Positions 31,441-44,935 of a stretch of DNA of 64,000 nucleotides are shown in pieces (positions within the stretch are counted from its first letter, which is position 1; every line of letters begins with the position of its first letter). The notes beneath the pieces were generated by a model, which was not told where the DNA came from, did no database searches, and saw only the letters and a list, made by a program, of their open reading frames with translations. The position numbers were made by a program, and so were the translations under genes. Origin of the DNA: Silurus meridionalis (taxonomy: Eukaryota; Chordata; Actinopteri; Siluriformes; Siluridae); the NCBI RefSeq assembly GCF_014805685.1, contig NC_060885.1, forward strand, positions 17,303,632 to 17,367,631, written 5' to 3'.

Positions 31441-31661
31441 ATCCACGGAGGGACCAGTGGAAAAAAGCTGACAGTCGGAGATCCACGAGATCTGTAGCAT
31501 GACCTTTAAGAACTGACGACCAGTGACTCTGGAACGGGTGTTTATATAGGTGAGTAGATAATGAGGACCAGGTGTTTGGAATCAAAGCCGGGAGCGGCAG
31601 CGATAGCGGCAGCATGACAGCCACCGAGGGGGGGCGTTACAGGTGGAACCCTGACAAAATG

Positions 31662-33960
31662 GTGTTGAACCATTTATTCTAATCAGATTTAACATTGTAG
31701 GCAGGGCAAGTAAGCTTATTTAATAAAAGTCTCACCAGTCTCCTTTTTTCTCTCTTTCTTGAAGGGATTAAGTTATTAATTTGTTGCTGAAAAATGACTC
31801 ATTTTTAAAATTTGTAACGACATTTACTCACAGAAAGGTTTATCAAGGTTCAAGTTTTTTTTTTTTAATTATGATTTTAGCTCTAGGGTATGTGAAACAG
31901 CTGCCTGTAAGTGTCCTTGTGTCCCTGTGAGTAAGTTCTTGCTACAGAAAGAATAATGTATTAGTTTGAGCACATTAATAAAAAATTAAAAAGTTGAATA
32001 AAAGCCAGGCTACTCTCCAAAATGTTGTTATAGAAAACTAAGCAAGACCTTTTGATCAGTCGCAATCACACGTTCAACAGGACCATGGCACAATACACCA
32101 AAACATACTTATTTAATTTAATAGCTTTATATAATACCTAAAGCAATATGATCATGACGTAAGCACCAGCCAAAAACCTAATATACCGTAAAAGCCCCTC
32201 ACACAGTGAAAGTACAGTAATAGGACTGACCTGAGTTTTTTTAGATATGGAGGATGAATTATGGCAAATGAGCAGTGGCATGGCTGATGACAGGCCTAAA
32301 GCTGCATGTGGAGTCTTTTAGAGAAGGCAGCTGTCTGGTGTTTAATGCCGAGCCAGACCCACCACAGCACAAAATCACACAAACACAAACCTCCAACCTA
32401 GTGCACAGCTGCTTTTAAATTTTCTATACAGATTCTTTATCAGGTCCAGCAGCTCTTCAATCACTAGCCTTTGAAAAAAGGTCAAAACCAAAACCCTTTG
32501 ATGAAGCTATGAACCATTACTATACAAAAGAATGCACTACAGATACCTTTTCTAAAAGTGTGCACCAGATCAAATGGCCACATTTAACCAGGGTCATGGT
32601 CCTCTGTCGCTCTGGCAAAAAAAAAAAAAAACCTAGGCAAGGCATTACTGCTAATTCAGGAAGCAGCAGGCTTCATCATGAATGCCAGGAAAGGCTTTAG
32701 TGACAGAAGCAAATCCAAACTGGCCATGTTATTTTATTTGTGAGAAGATAATAATAATAATAATTATAATAATAATAATACGTTTGAAATATGCTTTTCT
32801 GCCCCCAAAGGAAGGAAGTGAAATAAAGTAATGAAAAATGTTCATGCTGTTATTTTGCCTAGGAAATAAGAGCTTTTGGCTACTCATGAGTTACAATGAA
32901 ACATTTCTCATGACATTAGGGAATGGGGATTTCAGGATAGCTTATCTGATGAGTCAGCCTTCACTGAAGTGTGGGAATGAACTGAAAGGGAAATTAAAAA
33001 AAAGTGAGAGTCAAATCTTATAAAGTGACAAGAAACGGTTAATATGTAAATTAATGTACCAGTTTGATGTTGTAGCCAGCAGAAGCAGAACAAATCGATT
33101 GTTTAAGGACAGCCTGTTTGTAGCAGAGTATTGACACCTGACTCCTGTCATTTGCCTTTGACTTTATGATGGGTAACTTGTTCTCTGGCAGTGAAAGCAT
33201 ATTTAGGGAAATAGGAGACTGACTGCCTTGGCTGGATTTACTGGAAATATTCTGCAGTTTAATGGATCAAATTAACATCCTAGACACCTCTAAAGTCATG
33301 AGTATTTCATTAACAATTAGCACTATTCACATTTGTCTGAAAAAATCACCCAGTCACAACTAGCATCATGATTGTGGCTTTAAAAAGCAAAACCACAGCA
33401 AAAACCGCATTTAAATACCAGCTTATATTTTAAATCTTATACATTTGGCTCACAATTAAGTTAACAATGCTGCACAAATTCAGAAAACCGGTTCTGAATT
33501 ACTAGTGCAGTTAAAAAACAGGGATTGAAATCATACTGTTCTACCTGGGCAAATGTGCAGTTTACTTTCTATGGGTCCAATTTCCATTTTAAATCAGAAG
33601 CATTTTTTATATTTATATTTTTTTAACTGCATACGTTTTCTGCATACGTTTTCTTTTTTTGTAAACATAAACAAACTAATAATTAGGCCATTTAGGTTGT
33701 AATTTAAACGGTTTATTTCAAACTAGTGCAAGTTGTCATATCTACAGTATTGTAAATATACATTAAATTGCATATACATAGCAGAGTGGACCTTCAGATA
33801 GTTCAAGAGGTTCTTGCCAATGGGTGTAAATATTATTATAGAAGCCCTGTTGTAGACAGAATTGTATGAAATATGTACAGCAGATGGATATCTCCAGTAT
33901 GTGATATGTCATATACAATATATATTACATGTTTTCTAAGAAAAGTCACTATGTTAAAAA

Positions 33961-34056
<96 letters not shown>

Positions 34057-35394
34057 ATAATAACATATATCATTAACCTACTGCACACATAAATATTAAC
34101 TTAATTAATATTACTCATATAAATTATAAAAATATGCAGTAAATTATGTAATATATCATGTAGTTAATACAGTAAATGACCTTTAGATCTAGTCAGCTAT
34201 GTTTAAAGATTTTTATTTGAACATGGATATGTTTTACTTTCTTATCTTAGGTAAATGAATATGATTATAAAATACATGATATATGATTATAAAATACATT
34301 AGGAAATAAGCAGGTCAAGTATGATTACACTATGCACTACACTGCTATGATTACACTTAACTATAGTATGACTATTATATGTCTGTATTTTCACAGATTT
34401 TTATTTCATTTCGATTATTAAAACTATATTACAAGAACTACATTATATTTTATTTTTGTGGATTAAAACATAAATTTAATTGGATTACAATGATATTACA
34501 TTTTATTTTACCTAAAATCCCTGGACTTTTTTAACCTTAGTTTCAAATGACCTTAGAGTACAATTTTGCAATGCATTTTGAAACATGCTTAAATTGGAAC
34601 CTGCTCACAACTGATTTGCTTAAAGTAAATCCATGTTGATCTGATGTTTAATCCTTTTTTATGTTTTGTTCCATTCATGTTTAGTCAAGATAACAGTGAC
34701 AAATTACTTAATCATGTGTTGGAGTTTTTCCAGAGTTGCACTCAAGGACATGGAGAATAGAAGAAGATCTGATGACCAGGTCTGCAGCCACAGGGTTGAT
34801 TTTTGTCAGGGAAATAAATGAGAGTGAATTAACCTGGTGCAGACAACACCGTCAGCGAAGATAAATGGAATATAAGCTTTTGCCTCTGCTGAATCACACA
34901 CAATAATCAGTTATTTAGCAATGTTTTTACAGACAAGAAACATGTTTTGGAATATACTGAACAAAGAATCCCCAAAGAAAAAATGTCAATGCCTTTTTAA
35001 TAAAAGCTGAATATCAAATAGCAGCATCAGTCAGAAAAGCCTTGCATCTGTTAACATGATCAAGAGTAGCTGCTGAAATTTCAGCTGGAGGTAAATTAGG
35101 GATATAATAATTGGCCAAGATATTCATTAAGTGTGTTTATCTTTTCAAATTTTAAATATATGGAGTGCCTTTAGAGATTGTTTTTTATTTAAAACAGGTG
35201 AGGGAACAAAGGGCTGAAGAGTAATGGATTGAGTATTATGTTAACTGCCTGAGTTTGTCAATGATGGAATCATTGCATTTCCCTATGCACAAATCCAACT
35301 AGATAAATAATTAATGACTATTTACTGTATATCTTTCTATTTCAAATATTTTATGAAGGTACTACTGTAATGTAACACATTATTTAGTTTGTTT
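31662..35394. other. Intergenic, no gene recognised
   Basis: AT-rich sequence with a short (TAA)n run at 32747-32780 and a long (TA)n run at 33968-34052. No exon with family similarity was found on either strand. Confidence 0.5.
33968..34052. repeat. (TA)n microsatellite
   Basis: TA run with one TAAATA interruption, preceded by a short A run. Confidence 0.95.
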
Positions 35395-35470
35395 GTTCAC
35401 TCACTTATTCATCTTTAATAACTGCTTTATCCTGGTCAGGGTTGTGATATATCTGAAACCATTTAGAAAC
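35395..35470 (+). repeat. LINE-tail-like repeat fragment
   Basis: CACTTATTCATCTTTAATAA and CTGCTTTATCCTGGTCAGGG match the start of the family seen at 13060-13345. The copy is broken off just before the DIRS element. Confidence 0.55.
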
Positions 35471-35530
35471 CCTGGGTTGGCAACAGCCAACAGCATCAGG
35501 CAATGTTAATATCAGCAATGAGAATGAGGA

Positions 35531-37025
35531 ACGTTTCTAGGTTACGAATGTAACCCTGGTTGCCCGAAGGAATGAGACGTTCCTTCTGAGAACCAGGGCT
35601 ACATAAATGCATCACCAATGCTTTGAAAACACGGGTACAATACTGCCAGACTGACCAATCCCTGCCTAGTGTGGATGGGCACAGCTAGGTCAAAGGAGAG
35701 AGGGGCCAGGAGTGGGACTAATGTCAAAACTATAGAACCTGACAAAGTTCAGTGGGGTAGACCAGACTGCAGCATTGCAACTGTCTTGGAGGGACACTCC
35801 AGAAGAAAAGGACTTAGAGTCTGATAAACTTCGGGTTGAGTGAGCTCTGACCCCGAAAGGGGCAGGGAGACCAGAGGACTCATAAGAAGAGTGAATAGCA
35901 TTCACAATCCACTTGCTGAGGTTCTGCATATACGCAGAGAGACCCATCTTATATTTCCCGTGACAGACAAACAGCTGGTTCGACTTTCTCCACAAGGCGG
36001 TTCTGTGGACGTATGTGTCCAGTGCTCACAGCAGATACACCTGATTAAGCTTCTCCTGGTTGTAAGCCTGAAAAAGAGGAGAATAAATGGCTGGAGCATG
36101 TCTAGTCGTGGGATAACGAAGGGCACATTGGGGACATACCCTAGCATGGGGTAGAGGAGGGCACTGGATCTACCCCAGAGGAGGTCTCAGCCTAAGGGTA
36201 CCGTGGAGGAAACGTGTCACCAGCGGGTTTTTCCCTAGTGACTGCTCAGCAAGCAGAGCATGATAAGCCACAATAGCGAACATGTAAACCTTTAGGGTGG
36301 AAGGAGACAACCCTTTGGTGAACTGTTCCTGAAGAAATTCCAGCACTGGGCCAACCAGGCAGTAAACTGGATCTAATTGGTGACCTTCACACCATATAGT
36401 GAACAGGTGTCACTTTGCGGCATATGACCTCCTTCGTGGAGGGAGCTCTGGATTAAAGAATGGTCTATACCACCTCGGCTGAGAGACCAGCCCTCAGGGG
36501 CCACAGCAACAGACTCTACAGCTCGGGGTGGGGGTTTGAAGCAAAGTGCCCCCAGCCTGAGACAAAAAAATCCTGTCTGAGAGGAATCTCCCAGGGAGTT
36601 GTTTGAGAAGGTTTTCCAGGTTGGTGAGCCATGGCCGGCCTGGCCAGCACAAATCTACCAGGAGTAGACGGACTCCATCCTGGCAAACTCTCTCTAGAAC
36701 TCACGGAATTTTAACATCACTTGGCCAGCTGAGAATCGGGAGCAGCGTCCTCTAAATAAATTATATGAGTGCTTCCCGTGACTGAGGTCACTACCTCCGC
36801 CCCGCGACCTGCCCCTTTTTCCAGATCTGCACACTGGGGTGTCTATATCCTGAAGCATCCCTTATTTGGGCTACCTCTTCAGTCCCAATGTCTCCCTCTA
36901 CTCAAACATAGGGGAACTGGAAAAGTGTGGCTATGGGACTGATTACACACATGGTTCAGAGCATGGTCACGCAGAGGTGTTCCCAAAGCATTGTTGATGC
37001 AGCTTGAGTTCCTGAAGGGGAACAA
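35531..37025 (-). mobile_element. DIRS-type retroelement copy, minus orientation
   Basis: At the left, GGTTACGAATGTAACCCTGG and its partner mirror the terminal motifs of the copy at 18850-19445. At the right, GACTGATTACACACAT and TGATGCAGCTTGAGTTCCTG match the terminal region of that copy too, so both ends carry related terminal repeats. Between them the minus strand holds tyrosine recombinase sequence (36710-35690) with frameshifts. No reverse transcriptase was recognised, so this is an internally deleted, dead element. Sequence is less AT-rich than its surroundings. Confidence 0.75.
35690..36710 (-). pseudogene. Frameshifted DIRS tyrosine recombinase
   Basis: The minus-strand piece at 35995-35690 contains RAHSTRSLSDSKSF, the His-x2-Arg region, followed by SLQDSCNAAVWSTP. 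It ends with FVRFYSFD, whose Tyr is the nucleophile position, and SPTPGPSLL. Another frame at 36147-35902 supplies the preceding part (LIRCICCEHWTHTSTEP). At 36704-36516 a third frame carries IPLRQDFFVSGWGHFASNPH, like the junction upstream of the recombinase in fish DIRS elements. At least two frame changes make it non-functional. Confidence 0.75.
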
Positions 37026-37867
37026 GTATGATCAGTGTTTTTGACCATAGTGTGATTGCTGGTGCTAGATATGCTATTTCTATAACTGCTGATCTATTGG
37101 GATTTTCAAAACTAACAGTGTCTATATTACTTAGAATGGTGCACTAAGGAAAATGCAAGTTCAGCAGACATAAGAGTATTTTTAATGACAAAAGCAAACA
37201 AAGAATGGACAGACTTTTTGGAGCTGACAGAAAGGCTACAGTAAATCATATAACAACTGTGCAATAGTAGTGAGCAGAAAAGGATCTTAGAATTCACAAC
37301 AGATTTAACCAAAAGGTGGATGGGCTATACAGTTTACTTTTATCCCCCAATAACAGAAAGCTGATGCTGCAGTGTGTGCAGACTGACAAAAACTTCAATT
37401 GAACACTGAAAAAACAGCCTGGTATGTCAAATCTCAATTTCTGATTATAGGCACATGGATGATAGAGCAAGAAATGGTGCCAAAAGCATAAATCTTTAAA
37501 CCCAAACTGCTTTGTGTCAGCAGTACAGGTTGATAGAAGTGGTGAAATTATTTGGGTAATGGTTTTTTGGCACAATTTGGGCCAATTAAATACAAAAAAA
37601 TTGACACGGAAATGCCACAAACTATTTCATATTGTTTAGTATTGCTGACCATATGCATACTGTCAGGCCATATTTTACCTATCATCTAATGGCTACTTCC
37701 AGCATGTCACAAAGCAAAAGTCATCTCATACTGTCTTTTATGAACACAATAGTGAGTTGAATGTTATGCAGTGGCCTTTCCAGTCACTGAATCTGAATCT
37801 AATTAAACAAATTTGTAATGTGGTTGAACAAGATATTTCCGAAATCTTGTGGATTTCTTGTCACAAA

Positions 37868-37868
<1 letters not shown>

Positions 37869-37944
<76 letters not shown>
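37869..37944. repeat. (TA)n microsatellite
   Basis: Perfect TA run, followed at once by a 45-base dispersed repeat (37946-37990). Confidence 0.95.
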
Positions 37945-37949
<5 letters not shown>

Positions 37950-37995
37950 GCAGTGATGTTTGTTTGTACACATTTTTACACACAGTTATGAATTG

Positions 37996-38106
<111 letters not shown>

Positions 38107-41100
38107 GATTTGTATTTGTATAAGGATTATATATAATGTCATTATTTTGAAAGACTAAATTCAGTTGCATCTTTGTAAAGGCAAAATTGTTCTCAATGAC
38201 TACATTTGCAAACATATACTTACTTTCCTTTTTACTAGTGAGTAAAAAAAAAGACATTAGAAAGGTTTTCAAGGAACTCTAGATCTCACTCCCTCTGTCA
38301 ATGATTACCTTAATACAAACATTTAGAACTTTAAATATATCCAATACTTGTCTTTTCCCCCACATAAAATATCACTTTTCATCAGGATTTGCTATTTTAA
38401 TGTAATGATGGTTTCTGAGACTAACCAGATTCCCTTTGAGACTGTTATTCCCTTTAAGGCTGAAATTTAGACTAGCAGAACAAATTACATTGGTTCTTAA
38501 AAGTGTATATACTGTATGTGTCAGGTATGTTAGTCCGAAATGCATTACAGAAAAACGTGAAACACAGCACAGTGTTGCCGCAAAAGTGCCAAAAGGGTTG
38601 TGCCTCATAAAGGTTTTGAATGCATCTTTCTTTCAAAAGAGCACAAGGCAGTTTCAAATCTATTTTTTGCTCAGTGCATTTGGCTCAAAGTGTGAATTTT
38701 ATTGATTGTGTATGTGTGGAGACAGTCATAGTCAGCAGCAGCTGAGAACTTCCAGCAGCATCACTTTCCCAATATGGTCATTTATGGAGAACAAACGATA
38801 CTAAAGTCAGGTCCCGCATTCCATCATGATTTATTGATGGTACAGTACTAATACAGAATGCTTAATAAATCACTGATTCATGTATTACTGTTATATACAT
38901 ATAAATGGGCTTACTAACATACTTCAGTTGCATCGTTTGAATACAATTACATTTAAGATACACTGGCCATAACATGTGAACAGGAAGTTTATTAGACTTG
39001 GAGCTGAGCATTACATGCAATGATCAGGAGTAATGTAGAGTCTGGAAAGTATCTTATAAAGAGTAAAACAAGTGCTACGGGTGCTTGCACAAATCTTTGG
39101 CAAAGTTCCACGCTTATAAAGTCCCATTCCCAATCTTTTCAATTCAATCCTTTAAATTCAATCCAGCCATGTTATCTAAAATTACATGTGTACATGACAG
39201 GCAACCCCAGACAGCAGTAAATCACATTTTGTAAATGTCTTACTATCTTTAATAGAAGAAAGTTCAATAAAGTAAAACTGGAATGGTCAAGTTGTTTAAC
39301 TTGGCCACACAATATGCAGCAGTCCTCAGTTTCAACATGGTCTCTTGATGCAAATTTGTAAAACTTTGTTTGAGCCAAATCTTATGCAAGTCTAAATATA
39401 ATGTTGTAATGGCTGCAACTTTCTTAAACAATCATTCCTAGACAATGAAACTAAATTGTACCAGAATTATTGAGTGAGATTAGCTTGTCAGTAAAAGTGT
39501 AACATTACCCAGTGTTAAGATGGCTGTTAGGGGAAAGAAGAGCTCATCGGGCTGTAAAGATCATTAGAGCACTAACCACACCGGTGGTCGGCTAAAACAG
39601 AACTGACAAAGTCGTATTTATTGATCACCTCCGCCGGAGCATAGGTGACTATCAGTGACCTCCCAGTTTAACCTCACAGAGGGTGGTAGATTCGAGGGTC
39701 ATGGCCACAATTTAAACAATATTCTCCCCCACTCTCACTTTCTTTCTCTTTTGCTTCTACTACTGCTGAAAAGTGTTTGGACATTTAGATGTCATAATTG
39801 AACTTGTGGTGCCAATGTGCAGTCAGTCAAAAATAAATGTGATACATGAAATGAATGCCTAAATAATAACTCAAGACATTCATTAAGTTTGAAAAACTGT
39901 TTCAAGATGGAAAGTGTTCAGAATAAATACTTAGACCACATACACAGAGGAACATTTTTCCCTTTTTATGCACAGCTCTGAACTTAAAAGATGTTCTGGA
40001 AAAAAAGCTTTTTTTGGTAGCTACAAACTGCTGATTAAATTAGTTGTGATGTCTGCTTTTCTAAAGTGTGTTTTTCTTGGAAAGGCTTACACCAGCACAG
40101 CTTTGACACTGTTTATAAATTAAAATATACCCATTAAATTAATAGTAGGTATTGCTTATGCTTAGACATTAAGTAAACTGTGCTGTAGAAATAGAAATGC
40201 ATGGTTGCCAAGCAAGACATGGCATACAAAATATTTCAACGGTTATATATTTGAAGGGTTTTACTATGGAAAGCATCAGAAAAATTTCCACAAATGGCTC
40301 GAGTAAGGTTTGCTCAGAGACCCAACAGAGGCTCACTGGCTGCATCTAACCACTGAGCTTCCATATAAACATGGATTATATTTCGGTTTGAGGGCTTGCA
40401 TATCCTTTCCTGGATCACTGAGAGCATATGATCCTCATAACACTGAGCAAACCGAAAATCTGACACATCCTGCTGTCAGCTGTCATTCTATATTTGAAGA
40501 ATTACAAATGGTCACAACTGAAATGCAACCATGTAAATCAATGGATCACATAATTGCATTACTGACTTTGACATAATTAAAGTTTTCTCAAAAATGTAAA
40601 AGAACAGAATATTATTCATTCGGCTCTTAATAAAAACCTCCCAGGAAACAACCTACTGGCAATGTCGGATTTCCGGTCCCAGTGTGGCAGTGAACTTTGC
40701 CTAAAGGTGTGGAAATTAAGTTTGGGTGAAGCAAAGCACTTATATATTCCAAAGCATTAACATACTGGAACAATATTTGCTTTAGGGTGTGGTCTCATTC
40801 TTGTTTCACTATGAATTTCATAGTAAGAGCAACATTTTAACCATCAAATAAAGAAATGCCACAGTGCTGGAAACCAGGAACAACAAAAGCCTGAGGTCCT
40901 CACAAAGATGACTGTAAACCAGTATTCCATAGCAAAAAAGCCACAGAGTTGACCATCTGTGTCTCTGAAAATAATCCAAGACCCTTGTTTGCATTGCTGT
41001 TAGAGATTTCCTATTGGTAGTTTATCAACCAATTATGTTTTGAGGAATGCCGAATAAGTAGGGCATAATTTAATCCATATGGTGAATGCTCAGCAGAGAA

Positions 41101-41774
41101 TCACTGACATGCAAACATTCGTTCTAGCATTATAGAGGCAGTAATAATATGAATAGATGAAGTATATACATTTAGAGCCAAGAGAAATAAACAGGAGAGC
41201 AGGGGCATGTGGAGCCAAGGGTGAACCATGCTGCTACACTGCATATCTTGTACACTTGAGCAACACCAGGCTTAGTAGGATGAAAGGACACTGACCTGAA
41301 CAGGACAGTCTGAATGTAAAAAAAATAAAGTTAGACCATGCTAACTTGCTGTAAGACTGCTGGTGGTTTGCTGTGACTGTGTGATTATGTCAAAACGACA
41401 TCAAAGCCAGTTAGTTATGTGTAACATGTACTTGCAAATATCCTGATTAATATATGACATTTTTTAAGAGCTCAAGCGTCAATATATCTTTGCATTATGA
41501 AAAGCATTTATCCATTTATGATTATGGCATATGTGTAATATATATAAGTGTAATATGGCATGTCCAAAAATAAGACAAATGCACACACAAAAGTGGCATT
41601 AACAAATGCATTAAGAATTGCTTAAGCATAAGTAATCACCCCCTTGTATGTGCCTACCTTTTATAATGTTACAACCTGAAATGGGTTGAATTGAAATTAG
41701 ATGCCATGCACATGCACAGAATATGGAAATTAGTTGAGCTGAATTAGTTCATTTGCAATCAGAAATCACATGTG

Positions 41775-42206
41775 TATGTGGACACCTGAATATTATACCC
41801 ATATGTGCCATTTGTTGAGCATCCCAATAAATATTTAGTTTCCCTTTACTTTTATAACAACCTCTCCATTAGACTGCCTATTCAGCCACAAAAGCATTGG
41901 TAAGGTCAGGCACTGTTATTGGGTGAAGAATCCTGGCACATAGTCAGCGTTCCAATTTGTCCCAAAGGTGTTCACTGGGGCTGAGGTCAGGGCTCTGTGC
42001 AGGCCACATGGGTTTTTCCAGACCAAACCTTGTCTTTATGTACTTTGATTTGTGCTCATTGTCATGCTAAAATAGGTTTGGGCCGCTTATATTAACTGAT
42101 GAGAAAATGTAATCCTACAGCAAACAAAATATTTTTTAGACAGATCCAACTTTACAGCAGTTTGGCAAAAACCGACATATGGTTGTAAAGGGTAGGTGTC
42201 CACATA
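41775..42206. mobile_element. TIR element with TATGTGGACACCT ends
   Basis: The left end TATGTGGACACCT (41775-41787) and right end AGGTGTCCACATA (42194-42206) are perfect 13-base inverted repeats. The interior includes GGTGTTCACTGGGGCTGAGG and TCAGGGCTCTGTGCAGGCCA, a sequence I recognise as highly repeated in teleosts. No transposase is encoded. It is probably a non-autonomous Tc1/mariner-related element of 432 bp. Confidence 0.75.
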
Positions 42207-44733
42207 CTTTTTAGTGAGATGTTATGTGATCTCAGTATAAATACTGTTCCAAAAAGTTTATCTTTACAGTGGAAATTAAATATACAAAAAGTATAAAAGA
42301 ATTCTTGCATTGTTCATATTAATGCTTTCCCTCATAAAATTCATCTTGACAAATACTATTCATCCATCTTTCCAGAACATTTGTAAACACATTTTTTACC
42401 ATACGACCAAACATTTCTGTGAGAGAACTTAAAAACATACATGAAGAATGCTGCTTAGACATATGCAGTGAATGTGATAATCAACCTCACTGAGGGAATG
42501 TAAGAACAGAAGAACCACTCAGTCACTGATTGACAGGCCACAATACTTATTTTGCGGCATTATTTCTGGCAAGGGTTCAGTTGTCTTTAGGCTGTGTACT
42601 AACATGGTATAGTGTTGTTTTAGTTCCAGTGGCTGGTGTTTCACAATGAGAACTTTTCAAGCTAGATTGTCTACTGGGATTATCTACTCACTTTCTTCTG
42701 TTTAAATATTTGAAATGACAACAGTTTGAAGCTCTTGAGGTTATGTGGTAAAATATAAATCATGTCCTCATAGTTTAAGAAATTAATGTTATTTTTTGGT
42801 AATACCTGATGCTTTAATACTAATGTACTGAGCAAAGAAAGACCACAGTGGTAAGCAACAAGTTTTGATTATATATAAGATATTAAGTAAACTGAATACA
42901 GTGCATAGATGTTCTATACTGCACATATGTTAAATAGTATTAGAAAGTGTCATCAAATGGAGGTAGAGCTACTTAAAATATAACTGGTTTCTATAAATCG
43001 ATTACACATACATTATCCAAGGGTTAGAAAAAAAACAGTAGATACAAGAGCCAGGGGTATATGAAAAGATTGTTTGAAACTGATCTCTTCAAATCACAAC
43101 ACATAGAGCAAAGTGACATTAGTGCTGATAAGGTTTATTTATCCACATGGTTTTTATACGACTATAAAACACCAACCAGCAGACAGACCCATCATGTCTC
43201 CCCCATGTACTAAAGTGCTGAAACCTGTGCCTATGATGCACGTTTCCTGGCCCCAAACTCTATGCCCTGAAACCCTATAAGCTCCTGGAGGCCCCTAAAC
43301 ACAACACATAAAACACTTCACTCCTCTGACTGACATCCACGCTGAGAGATGTGAATCTCTTTGATCCCTTAGGTTAAGAAGTCTCTTCATTTTTAGAGGG
43401 TTATAGTTCTGATTGTATAGTGTAGATGGATTTGTCATCATAAGAAATTAAGTAGTGCACTCCATTTTATACGCAGAAAAGCTTATAGCATTTTATCTGC
43501 ATGGTTATCCAGGGAATACATACTGTCAGGGATGCTTAGCAGTAGAGCAAACAGTGATAAACAATGAATGGTGAGATGAACCTTCATGTTTGGGTTCACT
43601 GACTGACAGGACTCTAAGTAAAGCTTCTGTCCTCCTGTTCTGGTAAAAGCCACCCTCATTCACAGGGTAGTAAAACAATCAGGTTGTGCCATATCTCCCC
43701 CTGATCAGCCAGAAGGGAATGTTAACATCCCTTAATATCACAGCATTCCTCACTCTTTACTGTGGTTTAATCGGGAACCCTGTGGACAGCTAAGAGTGCA
43801 ATGGTTTACAGAGGAAATTGAAGCCTAACACTGATTAAGGAACCAAGTATTTTCTTAGTGCCATTAACAGTCAGGGATTTCATTACTCAAAACTAACACT
43901 AATCACTTCCACAAACACCTAAGAAACACACTGAACTGTAACAGCTGACATTTGCCAAATTTATGCTTTCAGAATTGCTGGAACTTCATTATGTTCTTTA
44001 TTTGTGGTAAATATATATGTAATAAAAATATATGTATACATATGTATGCAAAAAAAATAAAAATAAATATGCAATAAGCTATTTAAATTTAATTAAACAT
44101 TTTGTACATTTGCACTCGTTTTAAGTTTTTGTTTCCTTACATTATTTTGATCTCCGAAGATAAGTTGTATCTTAATTTTTTCCTATTATGTTTCTGAGTA
44201 GGAAAGGAGCTGCTGAGTCATACAGGATAAGATGTCTCATTTGCCTCCCAGATAAACTAAACTATTAGCTTTTAAAATTCCCCACAAATCTAAGGAATTA
44301 TGTTGACTAAATGTGCGTTATCATTTGGAAAGTAACTAGTTATTAAATGTTATCTTTGCAGCTCTCTTAATTTTTGTTTTCGTATTAGTTATCAGAATAT
44401 CTTCCTTATATCAATCTAGTAATTCAGGGTATGATGAACTTGTTGTCAGCTATTACCATCTGGTAAAAAATATTTACATTGCACTCTTATACTTGGTTTT
44501 GTTTAAGTATAAATCCATTTTGACTTTAATACCAATAGATTTTTGCCTCTGTAATTTTGAGTGAGTATGCTTATTACTTAAATAAAGTTTTTCCTCAATC
44601 TTTCCACTCCTGTCAATTTCTGAGTTAAGTGCTATTATAGTCTGCTTCTGAAGCGAAAATGGTTTATACTCTTTTTTTTCCGCATATGTGAGATGTCAAA
44701 ACTTTCTGACATAACCTTTGCCACCATGGAATG
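42207..44733. other. Intergenic, no gene recognised
   Basis: AT-rich with no exon of recognisable family. A more balanced, non-repetitive block lies around 43170-43400 and could be conserved noncoding sequence, but conservation cannot be judged from one genome. Confidence 0.45.
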
Positions 44734-44935
44734 TTAATAGATCTTTCGATATATTTGCTTAAATTTGTAAACACCTTTAGCATGTTCCATCTTCATTCCA
44801 CCAGCTGCACAAATAAGAATTGGTCGACCCAAAGGGAATATGTGTTTCAATTCTTGTGCAAGCGCAGTGTCAATGACTAAAGAGTCTTGGACCAGCCGGG
44901 AGTTCACTTTCAATATGTATTCTGGGAAGCACTTC
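44734..44935 (-). CDS. Exon-like open stretch of unknown identity (possible terminal exon or pseudogene)
   Basis: On the minus strand a T-rich tract ends in TTTTAG| at plus 44936, giving a good acceptor. The 202 bases that follow stay open for 66 codons and end in TAA at 44736-44734. The peptide looks protein-like: LVQDSLVIDTALAQELKHI and then GRPILICAAGGMK, ending KFKQIYRKIY. I do not recognise the family. No upstream exon could be tied to it, and in mammals I recall no coding gene between TMEM72 and CXCL12. It could be the last exon of an unseen minus-strand gene, a decayed transposon or retropseudogene, or a chance open frame, of which a window this long has many. Confidence 0.25.

Larger units (their letters stand above)
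29093..31656. mobile_element. LTR-like element carrying a 30-bp repeat array
   Basis: A GC-rich, CpG-rich island in AT-rich DNA. Its two ends carry long direct repeats: 29093-29350 and 31121-31575 share GGGCACGGACCACGAGCCGG, TATCATGACGTTAGTTAGAG, GAGATCCACGAGATCTGTAG and AGGTGAGTAGATAA in the same order. The right copy starts TGTCAGGG and ends CCCTGACA, that is TG...CA termini. The five bases AAATG occur just before (29088-29092) and just after (31657-31661), consistent with a target-site duplication. The left copy starts TTTCAGGG (one change). The right copy has about 200 bases of extra short repeats, and the last 80 bases of the two copies do not align by eye. No gag or pol is seen; the interior is a degenerate 30-bp array. 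A non-autonomous LTR retroelement fits best; a DNA transposon with TGTCAGGG inverted ends is the alternative. Confidence 0.6.

Noticed and set aside
35840..36154. 104-residue plus-strand ORF
   Set aside because: It is the antisense shadow of the degenerate DIRS tyrosine recombinase on the minus strand.
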